This document shows, piece by piece, positions 54,265 to 62,295 of a stretch of DNA of 64,000 nt (its first letter is position 1; each line of letters starts with the position of its first letter). Below the pieces are notes generated by a model, which was not told the origin of the DNA, did not search any database, and worked only from the letters and a program-made list of their open reading frames with translations. Source of the DNA: an uncultured Kiloniellaceae bacterium (lineage in GTDB: Bacteria > Pseudomonadota > Alphaproteobacteria > Kiloniellales > Kiloniellaceae); the NCBI GenBank assembly GCA_947500035.1, contig CANMQP010000007.1, forward strand, positions 62,001-126,000, written 5' to 3'. Made by a program: the position numbers and the translations under genes.

Positions 54265-55842
54265 ATGAGCGAGCCATCAGACAAGCCCGCCAAAGAAATA
54301 AAGACAAACGCGACCGATTCCGCATCCGATGCCAAGACCGGTGGGACCACACCAGAAACTTCAAAAAGTGAGGTGACCGGGACGGCTGGCGAAGCACGGA
54401 AGACTGCGGATATCTCAAGCGCGTCTGAAAGCAGCCTGGACATTCCGTCATCCAAGGGCACGCTGTCACGCAGCGATGCCAAAACCACGTCGAAATCAAA
54501 GGCCCTGTCCGCGCGGGATTCCAAAGCGAAAAGTACCGAAAAGGGACTGTTCGAAGCACCTGATCCTGCCAAAGAGCCGGAAAAGCAGTCAATCGCGCCA
54601 AAAATCGGCGGCAAATCATCTCTCGCCGGCAAAACACCTCTCGCCGGCTCAGCGCCTGCAGAGAACAAAGCCAAGAAACCACTGGCAGGATCTTCCGTAG
54701 AACCAGCAGCCAGTGTCACCGGCAAGAAGCAGGATTCAAAGACCAAGGTCAGCGCCGAGGTTTCGAAATCCAACGAGAGTGAGAAAGAGGATAAAAAGGC
54801 CGATGCCGCTTCCGCGAAACGCGGGAAAGCCCCCGACGATAAAAAACCCGACGATAAAAAATCCGGCGGCAAAAAAACGGCAGGAAAAAAATCTGAAGAC
54901 ATAACGTCAAAGGCTTCATCGGACGGAAAGAAACCCGCGATCGGGTCGAAGCAAAAACCGGGCACACGAATGACCTCCGGCGGTGACCCGACGATTGAGC
55001 GCAAGGCGGCCCTGACGACCACGACGCCCATTCGCAAGCGCAAGTCGGACGGTGGCGGTTCCGCCGTGTTGATCGCCTTGCTGGTTGTCGTTGTGGCGGC
55101 CGGCTACTACTTCTTCACACAGTATGGCGGGCTGGATGCCTTCAAGGAGGATGAGGCTCCTCTTGTCGCGTCGTCCGAGACCGATAGTTCCGAAAGCCCG
55201 GCGGACAGCAGTGCCGACACCGCAACGGCCGCGGCTCCGGCGGCCGAGACGCCTGATGCCAAAGACGAAGTGGGCTCCGATGACGCCGCTTCAAACGAAG
55301 CAAGCACAGCGGAAAACGCCGCTGGGCAGGCGCCAGCGCCGGGAAGCGCAACGCCGGAAACCACAGGGCCGGAAACCACAGGGCCGGAAATTACTGGGCC
55401 GGAAATTACTGGGCCGGAAATTACTGGGCCGGAAATTACTGGGCCGGAAGTCACTGGGCCGGAAACGACAGCAGAAAGCGGATCTGACCCGAACGCGAGC
55501 GAAACGCCGGACGTTCGATTGGAGGACGCGGCAAAGGCTGAAGCTCCGCAATCGGATTCAGCGCAGGTGCAAACGGCAAACCTGCCGCCAAAAGCGCCTG
55601 AGTCCCCTGCCGCCGCACCGGATATACCCATCGTCTTGAACGATGCGACCTTGAAGGAAATCGAGGAGTTGCTGGTACGTCTGCAAATCGATCCGGGTCC
55701 TGCAGACGGTGTTATCGACAATCAGACCGCGACAGCTATCAGGCTGTATCAGGAGATCGCAGGCCTGCCGGTTGATGGAACGGCGTCCCCAGACCTTCTG
55801 ATAGAACTGCGGGAGGTGGTTGAGCTTCTGTCCAACGAATAG
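54265..55842 (+). CDS. Single-span protein with disordered linkers and C-terminal peptidoglycan-binding domain
   Basis: A 525-residue protein. Residues ~1-260 are low-complexity, rich in Ser/Lys/Thr/Asp (KKPDDKKSGGKKTAGKKSED). One membrane helix follows (SAVLIALLVVVVAAGYYFFT). A periplasmic Ala/Glu/Pro-rich linker contains a TGPE(I/T/V) pentapeptide array. The last ~70 residues (LNDATLKEIEELLVRLQIDP, GVIDNQTATAIRLYQEIAGL) resemble a peptidoglycan-binding domain type 1. It probably tethers the inner membrane to the wall. Start 54265 (MSEPSDKP) is preferred over a TTG five codons upstream. Confidence 0.82.
   Translation: MSEPSDKPAKEIKTNATDSASDAKTGGTTPETSKSEVTGTAGEARKTADISSASESSLDIPSSKGTLSRSDAKTTSKSKALSARDSKAKSTEKGLFEAPDPAKEPEKQSIAPKIGGKSSLAGKTPLAGSAPAENKAKKPLAGSSVEPAASVTGKKQDSKTKVSAEVSKSNESEKEDKKADAASAKRGKAPDDKKPDDKKSGGKKTAGKKSEDITSKASSDGKKPAIGSKQKPGTRMTSGGDPTIERKAALTTTTPIRKRKSDGGGSAVLIALLVVVVAAGYYFFTQYGGLDAFKEDEAPLVASSETDSSESPADSSADTATAAAPAAETPDAKDEVGSDDAASNEASTAENAAGQAPAPGSATPETTGPETTGPEITGPEITGPEITGPEITGPEVTGPETTAESGSDPNASETPDVRLEDAAKAEAPQSDSAQVQTANLPPKAPESPAAAPDIPIVLNDATLKEIEELLVRLQIDPGPADGVIDNQTATAIRLYQEIAGLPVDGTASPDLLIELREVVELLSNE
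55351..55470 (+). repeat. 15-bp coding tandem repeat (PE-x-TG pentapeptides)
   Basis: Eight 15-bp units in frame. Four identical GGGCCGGAAATTACT copies (55381-55440) are flanked by variants ending ACCACA, GTCACT and ACGACA. They encode repeated PEITG/PETTG pentapeptides in the periplasmic linker. Identical central units with divergent edges suggest recent expansion by slippage. Confidence 0.9.
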
Positions 55843-55851
55843 CCGCGGAGC

Positions 55852-56715
55852 TTATGTCACCTTGCCGTCCGCCACCCACCAGGCGGGTTCTGCCGTCTGA
55901 ATGGACCCTGCTGCTGCCGCGGCGTCTTCAGCCGTCTCGAAGAGACCGAAGCAGCTTGCGCCGCTACCCGACATACGCGCCAGAAGGCAGCCGGGCGCCC
56001 GCCCAAGCTCTTCTATGCAGGCCGCGATCTGCGGCACCAAAGATATGGCAGGCGCTTCCAGGTCGTTGACACTCGCCAAAAGCGCAGAAATCAGGGCTTC
56101 GCCGCCGCCGCTTCTATAGCTTATGGACGGGTCTCTGGCACCCGAGAAGCGGCCATCAAGCGCCGCAAAGACCCGGGGGGTCGAGAGGGCGATGCCCGGA
56201 TTGACGAGCACAATCCAGAAGGGCGGAAATTTTTCAAGGGCTTCAATCCCTTCGCCAATACCCGTCAGATAACAGGCAGACCCCTTCAGGCAAACAGGGA
56301 CATCCGCGCCAAGCGTCAATCCGATCCGCAAGAGTTCGCTGTGATCGAGCGTGAGACCCCAGAGCCGGGAAAGGCCTATAAGACTGGCCGCCGCATCAGC
56401 GGACCCGCCGCCGAGACCTGCCGCAACCGGGAGATTTTTCGTCAGCCCGATCCGGGCGCCCTGCGCAACACCGGCAGCGGCCCGAAGAGATTCAGCCGCC
56501 CGGATCACCAGATTATCCTCCGGCGGCAGCTCGTCCAAAACATCCGCCCGAGGTCCATCGACCTGCAGTGTCAGCTCCGGTGCCGGTTCAAACGTCAGGA
56601 GATCGCCGATAGCGGGGAAGACAACCAGGCTGTCGAGCTCATGATAGCCGTCGGGCCGGCGCCCGGTGACCCTAAGGTCCAGGTTGACCTTTGCCGCGGC
56701 AAGGCAGGTGATCAT
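55852..56715 (-). CDS. ispE: 4-diphosphocytidyl-2-C-methyl-D-erythritol kinase
   Basis: A 287-residue GHMP kinase of the non-mevalonate isoprenoid pathway. Seen: AKVNLDLRVTGRRPDGYHEL (substrate-binding start), the ATP loop NLPVAAGLGGGSADAAASLI and the C-terminal LLARMSGSGASCFGLFE. Length is typical. It is the second gene after the TPR lipoprotein gene on the minus strand (91 bp gap), an arrangement common in alphaproteobacteria. It is convergent with the repeat-bearing membrane protein. Confidence 0.95.
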   Translation of the reverse strand: MITCLAAAKVNLDLRVTGRRPDGYHELDSLVVFPAIGDLLTFEPAPELTLQVDGPRADVLDELPPEDNLVIRAAESLRAAAGVAQGARIGLTKNLPVAAGLGGGSADAAASLIGLSRLWGLTLDHSELLRIGLTLGADVPVCLKGSACYLTGIGEGIEALEKFPPFWIVLVNPGIALSTPRVFAALDGRFSGARDPSISYRSGGGEALISALLASVNDLEAPAISLVPQIAACIEELGRAPGCLLARMSGSGASCFGLFETAEDAAAAAGSIQTAEPAWWVADGKVT

Positions 56716-56759
56716 AACTTACCAACTTGGCACTTGGTACTTGGCACTGCGCGCCTCAT

Positions 56760-56791
56760 ACCGGGGATCACGTCAGACGAGCGTCCCCGGT
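56760..56791 (-). terminator. Hairpin between the TPR lipoprotein gene and ispE
   Basis: ACCGGGGA (56760-56767) and TCCCCGGT (56784-56791) form an 8-bp stem without a T-run. It may protect mRNA or reduce read-through into ispE. Next to it, three 7-bp units ACTTGG(C/T) repeat at about 56725-56745. Confidence 0.4.
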
Positions 56792-56806
56792 TATCCGCGC
56801 AAGATG

Positions 56807-58612
56807 TCAGATGTCGTTGGAGGCATTCAGGCCGCGGGTGACCTTGCTCTGCAATTCCGGAATCTGGTCCTCTTCAGGCTTCAGACTGAGAGCCCGGCGC
56901 CATTGGAATCTGGCTTCCTTCTGCCGCCCAACGCGCCAGTAGGCATCGCCGAGGTGGTCGTTGATGACCGAATCCTGCGGTCGCAGCTCGACGGCTTGCT
57001 CGAGGTATTTCACGGCTTCCTCGTACTCGCCCATGCGGTAGAGGACCCAGCCCAGGCTGTCGACGATGTAGCCGTCCTGCGGGCGTAACTCGACGGCACG
57101 TACCAGCATTTTCTTTGCTTCGGCAAAATTCTGTTTTTGCTCAACCCAGGAATAGGCCAGGTAATTCATAACGAAAGGCTGTTCCGGCTCCAGCTCCAGG
57201 GCTTTCAGGAAGTCCGCTTCGGCGCGGGGCCAGTTCTTTGAACGCTCAAGCGCAATGCCCCGGAAGTAAAGCAGCGTCCAATGCTGCGCCTCCAAATCGC
57301 CGAGCCGGTTGGCGGCGCGGTCATAGGCCTTCACAGCCTCGACAAAGTTCTCTTCACTGCGCAGGAGATTGCCCAGGCGGAACAGAGGTTCGAAACGCTC
57401 CGGCTGATAAGACGCCAGGGATTCAAGTTCGTTGACCGCATCGTCAACCCGTCCCAGGCGCTCCAGTTCCTCGGCGATACGTAACCGCGTGGTCCAGGAG
57501 AAGGGCGAGTCCTTTGGAACATCGCGATAGACCGCGATGGCTTCGGCGCCGCGCTCCTGTGACTGAAGCACCTCACCCAGCAGCACATTTGCGACCAGGA
57601 AGTCCGGCTTCAAACGCAGTGCTTGATGCACATGCACCAGGGCGGCATCTTCTGCCCGCTCCTGTGAGAGAAGCCCCGCGATGTTGAAGAGAACCTCGGC
57701 GATACCGTCGGCGGCGCCGGTCACCTCAGGCTTGGCAGCGGCACCGCTGTCGAGTTGCGCGAGGATTGGTTCCATCAAGGTCGAGTTCGGGCGTCTCTCG
57801 AGAAAACTCTGGTACAGGGCCCGTGCCTGTTCCGGTTTGCCCGCACGCTCGTAGAAATTACCCACCAGCCAAACCAAACGCAGGGTCGGGTCTCCAACCG
57901 TGGCCAGAATGTCCTGGTATGCGGCCTCGGCCTCGTCTTGAGCGCCCATGACATCGTTGATCAGAGCGAAATGAAGCCTGTAGAGGACACTGAAACCCTT
58001 GTTCTCCCTGAGCGCCCCGAGCTGCGCAAGAGCCGCCTCACGGTCGCCGCGCGCCACATGGGTCCAGGCCTGGATCATGGGGCCGGTCAGGGTGTTCAGG
58101 CCGCGCGCAGGCAGATCCGCGATGATCTGATCGGCACGCGCCCAATCCTCTTGCTCGGCGGCATCCACCGCCAGCACCAGGTTGGCGATACCGTGGGTCG
58201 GATCTAACTCAACCAGGCTCTGCGCGAGCTCGCTGGCTTTCTCGTGCCGGCCGTCTGCCGCCGTCAGCGCAAAGCTCCGGCGCAGAAGCTGGGGATTTTT
58301 CGGGTCGAAGCGCAGTGCATAGAGCATAAAGTCGGTCGCTGCCGACACATCGCGCTCATAACCCGCAACGATGCCGGCCAGATAAGCGCCATAGGGCGAT
58401 ACGAACGGCGACTGAGTCAGCGCATCCTGACCCGATCCGGAGTTCGCCGCCAGGATGATGCGATTTGAGGCCGTGTTGCCTTGAGGTTCGGCTTGAGACT
58501 GTGATGCCTCACCACCGGCACAGGCCGCCGCGACAAAGCCCATGGCAGCAACCTGCAACATACGGCTGATCCGCGACCTGGCAGATCGCTTGGTTTTTGC
58601 ACCTCTGTTCAC
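56807..58612 (-). CDS. TPR-repeat lipoprotein
   Basis: A ~600-residue lipoprotein. The GTG at 58612 gives a basic n-region (VNRGAKTKRSARSRISR), a hydrophobic core (MLQVAAMGFVAAAC) and a lipobox cysteine. Upstream GAGG supports this start. A TTG at 58723 with AGGAGAGCGAT is an alternative that would put 37 extra residues before the signal. The mature protein is TPR throughout, for example MNYLAYSWVEQKQNFAEAKK and YIVDSLGWVLYRMGEYEEAV. It is probably a periplasmic or outer-membrane scaffold, with ispE downstream. Confidence 0.88.
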   Translation of the reverse strand: MNRGAKTKRSARSRISRMLQVAAMGFVAAACAGGEASQSQAEPQGNTASNRIILAANSGSGQDALTQSPFVSPYGAYLAGIVAGYERDVSAATDFMLYALRFDPKNPQLLRRSFALTAADGRHEKASELAQSLVELDPTHGIANLVLAVDAAEQEDWARADQIIADLPARGLNTLTGPMIQAWTHVARGDREAALAQLGALRENKGFSVLYRLHFALINDVMGAQDEAEAAYQDILATVGDPTLRLVWLVGNFYERAGKPEQARALYQSFLERRPNSTLMEPILAQLDSGAAAKPEVTGAADGIAEVLFNIAGLLSQERAEDAALVHVHQALRLKPDFLVANVLLGEVLQSQERGAEAIAVYRDVPKDSPFSWTTRLRIAEELERLGRVDDAVNELESLASYQPERFEPLFRLGNLLRSEENFVEAVKAYDRAANRLGDLEAQHWTLLYFRGIALERSKNWPRAEADFLKALELEPEQPFVMNYLAYSWVEQKQNFAEAKKMLVRAVELRPQDGYIVDSLGWVLYRMGEYEEAVKYLEQAVELRPQDSVINDHLGDAYWRVGRQKEARFQWRRALSLKPEEDQIPELQSKVTRGLNASNDI

Positions 58613-59197
58613 GGCAAACCTCGCATTGGATTTCGAATTGGGACCGGACTCCGTCTCACCACAGACGTGACGGTCTGAGGTTGCCTGCGCGCCAGGGCGC
58701 AAATCGAATAGGTATCGCGTCAAATCGCTCTCCTAATATAACGGACCTGGAGTGTACCTGAGACTCGCCATCCGCCACAACGGCCCAGAATCCAAGGGCT
58801 CCGCGGTAACCATACCGTCTAAAAAACCCAGATTCGGGCCCTTAACCACAATTCCGCCCGCTCCGGCTGGGCTTTCCGCGATACCCGATCATGACCTGGA
58901 AAAACCGGCCCTCTTCCGGGAAATAAGGTTAAGGGACCAGAAATATCAGACAATATTGAGGCAAAAACGGTTAATCTCGAAATTGTGATCTGTTCCTTGA
59001 AAAATATAGGAGAACGTCGAAAAATTTCGAGTCTGGGGCCCTATTGTTTTAACGAAGAGTGTTAATTTAACCACGGTTCTTTTGGTTAACGCCGCAAATC
59101 GTCTTGACGGCCTGTTTTGCAAGTCTGCGATTACAGCTTTGAATTGGACCTGGAACAGGTGATCACAGGCTGGATCAGCAAAAACAAGCAGAAACAA
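58613..59197. other. AT-rich gap between the TPR lipoprotein gene and etf-QO
   Basis: About 585 bp. The first 111 bp could code an N-terminal extension of the TPR lipoprotein if the TTG at 58723 is used. The rest, especially 58910-59100, is AT-rich with several GTTAA/TTAAC motifs (for example GTTAATTTAAC near 59060) but no credible gene or clear RNA. Confidence 0.5.
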
Positions 59198-59230
59198 AAA
59201 GAGCGCCGATGACCGGCATCGACGCTCTTT
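59198..59230 (-). terminator. Intrinsic terminator of etf-QO
   Basis: AAAGAGCG (59198-59205) with CGCTCTTT (59223-59230), extended by CGATG/CATCG, is followed on the minus strand by TTTTTGTTTC. It begins 24 bp past the etf-QO stop. Confidence 0.85.
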
Positions 59231-59253
59231 CAGATCAAGATCACCTCAGGCGG

Positions 59254-60915
59254 CTACATATTGGGATAGTTCGGGCCCCCGCCGCCCTCCGGCGTGACCC
59301 AGTTGATATTCTGGGTCGGATCCTTGATATCGCAGGTTTTGCAGTGGACGCAGTTCTGCGCGTTGATCTGCAGGCGCGGGTTGGAACCGTCGTCCTCGCG
59401 CACGATCTCGTAGACCCCGGCCGGGCAGAAGCGCTGCTCCGGCGCATCGTAGAGGGCAAGGTTGTGTGCGACGGGCACCGATGCGTCCTTCAGCGTCAAA
59501 TGAACCGGCTGATCTTCTTCATGGTTCGTGTTGGAAATAAACACCGAAGACAGGCGGTCGAAAGATACCACGCCGTCGGGCTTCGGATACTCGATCTTGG
59601 GCATTTCCGACGCCGGGCGCAGGCATTCGTGATCGGCATGTTTGTAGTGGAAGGTCCAGGGCGCCTTGCCGCCGAGAATCTTCAAGTCCAGGCCGCCATA
59701 GATCATCGAGCCATAAAGGCCCCATTTGTTGAAGGCCGGCCGGAAATTGCGGGCTTTGTAGAGCTCCTCGTAAACCCAGGATCCCTCGAACTTGGTCACG
59801 TAGCTGTCGAGAACCGGGGCCGAAGCCTCCTCCTCGCCCACTGCCGTCAAGGCTTCGAAAGCCGCTTCCGCGGCCAGCATGCCGCTCTTCATGGCGTTGT
59901 GGCTGCCTTTGATCTTCGGCACATTCAGGAAGCCGGCGGAGCAGCCGATCAAGGCGCCGCCGGGGAACACCAGGCGCGGCAGAGACTGCAGCCCCCCCTC
60001 GTTCAGCGCCCGTGCGCCGTAAGAAATGCGTTTCCCGCCCTCCAGCATGCTGCGGATGGCCGGGTGCGTCTTGAAGCGCTGAAATTCCTCAAAGGGCGAA
60101 AGATGAGGATTGTCGTAGTCGAGCCCCACCACGTAGCCCACATAAGCCTGGTTATCTTCCAGGTGGTAGATGAAGGAGCCGCCCCAGGTACTGTTGTTCA
60201 TCGGCCAGCCGGCGGTGTGGACGATGCTGCCTTCCTTGTGCTTCTCCGGATCCAGTTGCCAGAGTTCCTTGAGGCCGATCCCATAGGTTTGCGGGTCGGA
60301 GTCAGCCTGCAGATCGAAACGTTCGAAAAGGGTTTTGGTCAGGGATCCGCGGCAACCTTCTCCGAAGAGGGTGTATTTGCCGTGCAGCTCCATGCCCTGC
60401 TGGTAACCGGCCTTCTGCTCACCGTCACGCCCGACACCCATGTCGCCGGTCGCAACCCCTTTGACCCGCCCGTCTTCGTGGTAAACCACTTCCGCGGCGG
60501 CGAACCCGGGGTAGATCTCCACCCCAAGTGCTTCCGCCTGTTCACCCAGCCAACGGCAGACATTGCCGAGCGAGACGATGTAGTTCCCGTTGTTATGCAG
60601 CTGCGGCGGCAGGAGACCGACGGGAATCGAGGTCTTGCCCTTCTCGGACAGGATCATGAACTTTTCTTCGACAACCGGGACATTCAACGGCGCACCCAGT
60701 TCCTTCCAGTTCGGAAGCAGTTCGTCGAGCGCGCGCGGTTCCAGTACGGCTCCCGAGAGAATATGCGCGCCGACCTCGGAGCCTTTCTCGAGCACGCAAA
60801 CCGAAATCTCCCGGCCGGATTCAGCCGACAACTGACGGAGCTTGATCGCCGCCGACAATCCGGCGGGGCCGGCGCCTACGATGACAACGTCATACTCCAT
60901 GAACTCACGTTCCAT
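59254..60915 (-). CDS. Electron-transfer flavoprotein:ubiquinone oxidoreductase
   Basis: A 553-residue peripheral membrane FAD/4Fe-4S enzyme. It moves electrons from reduced ETF (beta-oxidation and branched-chain amino-acid breakdown) to ubiquinone. The FAD motif is [19 protein letters not shown]. Family blocks include [20 protein letters not shown] and [20 protein letters not shown]. The C-terminal ferredoxin-like domain has the cluster cysteines in [10 protein letters not shown] and [18 protein letters not shown] palindrome ~100 bp upstream is a likely operator. Confidence 0.96.
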   Translation of the reverse strand: MEREFMEYDVVIVGAGPAGLSAAIKLRQLSAESGREISVCVLEKGSEVGAHILSGAVLEPRALDELLPNWKELGAPLNVPVVEEKFMILSEKGKTSIPVGLLPPQLHNNGNYIVSLGNVCRWLGEQAEALGVEIYPGFAAAEVVYHEDGRVKGVATGDMGVGRDGEQKAGYQQGMELHGKYTLFGEGCRGSLTKTLFERFDLQADSDPQTYGIGLKELWQLDPEKHKEGSIVHTAGWPMNNSTWGGSFIYHLEDNQAYVGYVVGLDYDNPHLSPFEEFQRFKTHPAIRSMLEGGKRISYGARALNEGGLQSLPRLVFPGGALIGCSAGFLNVPKIKGSHNAMKSGMLAAEAAFEALTAVGEEEASAPVLDSYVTKFEGSWVYEELYKARNFRPAFNKWGLYGSMIYGGLDLKILGGKAPWTFHYKHADHECLRPASEMPKIEYPKPDGVVSFDRLSSVFISNTNHEEDQPVHLTLKDASVPVAHNLALYDAPEQRFCPAGVYEIVREDDGSNPRLQINAQNCVHCKTCDIKDPTQNINWVTPEGGGGPNYPNM

Positions 60916-61016
60916 TAACCCGATCCTCCGTAGCGCAGGTCCGAGGGCGCACCGCCTTCGTCAACCTGCCTGTTACCACCTCGCCATCACCATGGCGGCT
61001 CCACAACCATCAAATT

Positions 61017-61043
61017 ACGTCACTTAATTGACGTATACGTCAA
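61017..61043. promoter_or_regulatory. TGACGT palindrome upstream of etf-QO
   Basis: TTGACGTATACGTCAA (61028-61043) is a perfect 16-bp palindrome. A further ACGTCA at 61017-61022 forms a second overlapping inverted pair with TGACGT. It lies 113-128 bp upstream of etf-QO and ~230 bp upstream of the glycosylase gene. The form resembles operators of LiuR-like MerR regulators of leucine/isovalerate catabolism, which control ETF genes in proteobacteria. That match is from memory. Confidence 0.5.
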
Positions 61044-61271
61044 CTTAGAACATCGCCAGGCTCGGAGTTCCCTCCAGCAGTCTCCAAGGGCGCAAGGCCT
61101 GCGTTTCGCCCGAGACTTTTCAGTTCGAGGTCCCGGAGCACAAGCATTTTTATCTTTATCCTAATGCTGGTCTCGCAAATCCCAGCCGGCAAGACGTCCT
61201 ATATCAAAGAAATTCGATATTCTCCAAGACTCCGCGTTTCGGAACGCGCCATGTTTTGTTAGTTTCACGCC

Positions 61272-62177
61272 ATGGTCACAACTCCAGATCCAGATTCTCC
61301 ACTGAACAAAGAGGCGCTCGCCGCACTCCAATGGCTTGTCGACGCCGGTGCCGACGAAGCCATCGGCGACGAAGCACCCGATCGCACTGCCGCCCAGGCG
61401 CCCCAGAGAACAGAGAAACGCGCCGTTTCGCCGCAAGCCGCTTCATCTGGAGGCCATAGTGACAGTCACCCGGGCCGCTTCCAGGAGGCTCCGCAGCCTC
61501 CTCTCTGGCAACCCAGCGCCGGCAATCTCTCCTCAGCCGAAGATAACCTGGTGACCGCGCGGAAACAGGCCCGCGATGCCACGACCGTGGAAGAACTGCG
61601 GGCCGCTGTCGCGTCCTTCGAGGGCTGTCCTCTCAAAAAGACAGCGATGAACCTCTGTTTCGCCGACGGCAATCCTGAAGCCCGTATCATGTTCATCGGC
61701 GAAGCACCGGGCGCGCAGGAGGATCGCCAGGGACTTCCCTTCGTCGGCGCAAGCGGTCAGCTGCTGGACCGGATGCTGTCTCACATCGGTCTGGACCGGA
61801 CCTCGGTCTATATCACCAACCTGCTGTTCTGGCGGCCACCGGGCAACCGGACCCCGACCGCAGGCGAAATTGCATCCTGCCTGCCCTTCGTCGAGCGCCA
61901 TGTGGAGTTGGTCAACCCCAGCCATATCGTGCTGGTGGGAGGCATTTCGGCCAAGACCCTGCTGGACCGCCGGGAGGGCATCCTCAAATTGCGCGGACAG
62001 TGGGGTCATTATCGCCCCGCCGGTCTGGAACGACCCATTCCGGCGCTTGCGACCCTGCATCCGGCCTATTTACTGCGCCAACCGGCTCAAAAGCGCCTGG
62101 CGTGGCGGGACCTGCTGTCGCTGGCGCAAGCCCTGGAGTCGGGCGAAGATCCTGTCGTCTCCGATTCGGGGCCCTAA
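61272..62177 (+). CDS. Uracil-DNA glycosylase, family 4-like
   Basis: A 301-residue enzyme that removes uracil from DNA. The catalytic motif is [20 protein letters not shown] (GEAPG), the product-binding motif is [12 protein letters not shown], and [20 protein letters not shown] is typical of the alphaproteobacterial subgroup. The N-terminal ~95 residues are low-complexity. The usual four iron-sulfur cysteines are not all evident (I see GCPLKK, NLCFAD, ASCLPF), so cluster binding is uncertain. ATG 61272 gives MVTTPDPDS. Divergent from etf-QO. Confidence 0.9.
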   Translation: MVTTPDPDSPLNKEALAALQWLVDAGADEAIGDEAPDRTAAQAPQRTEKRAVSPQAASSGGHSDSHPGRFQEAPQPPLWQPSAGNLSSAEDNLVTARKQARDATTVEELRAAVASFEGCPLKKTAMNLCFADGNPEARIMFIGEAPGAQEDRQGLPFVGASGQLLDRMLSHIGLDRTSVYITNLLFWRPPGNRTPTAGEIASCLPFVERHVELVNPSHIVLVGGISAKTLLDRREGILKLRGQWGHYRPAGLERPIPALATLHPAYLLRQPAQKRLAWRDLLSLAQALESGEDPVVSDSGP

Positions 62178-62295
62178 CCAGACCCCGTCAGCTGGAGGCA
62201 GTAACCTTAACACCTTCTTTAGCCATATAGTTTAAGCCGTTTATTGCGGTCTCGCGCTGCATTGATTAACCTTGAGCGGTATCTTCGGGGGTCTC

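Noticed and set aside
58940-59100. CtrA-like TTAA-N7-TTAA boxes upstream of the TPR lipoprotein gene
   Set aside because: Several TTAA motifs occur in an AT-rich stretch, but I found none with the exact 7-nt spacing and flanking AAC.
59209-60918. A 569-codon open frame antisense to etf-QO
   Set aside because: It mirrors a high-GC gene exactly, has no family features and would overlap an unmistakable enzyme. The same applies to a 480-codon frame antisense to the MscS-type channel (42812-44254).
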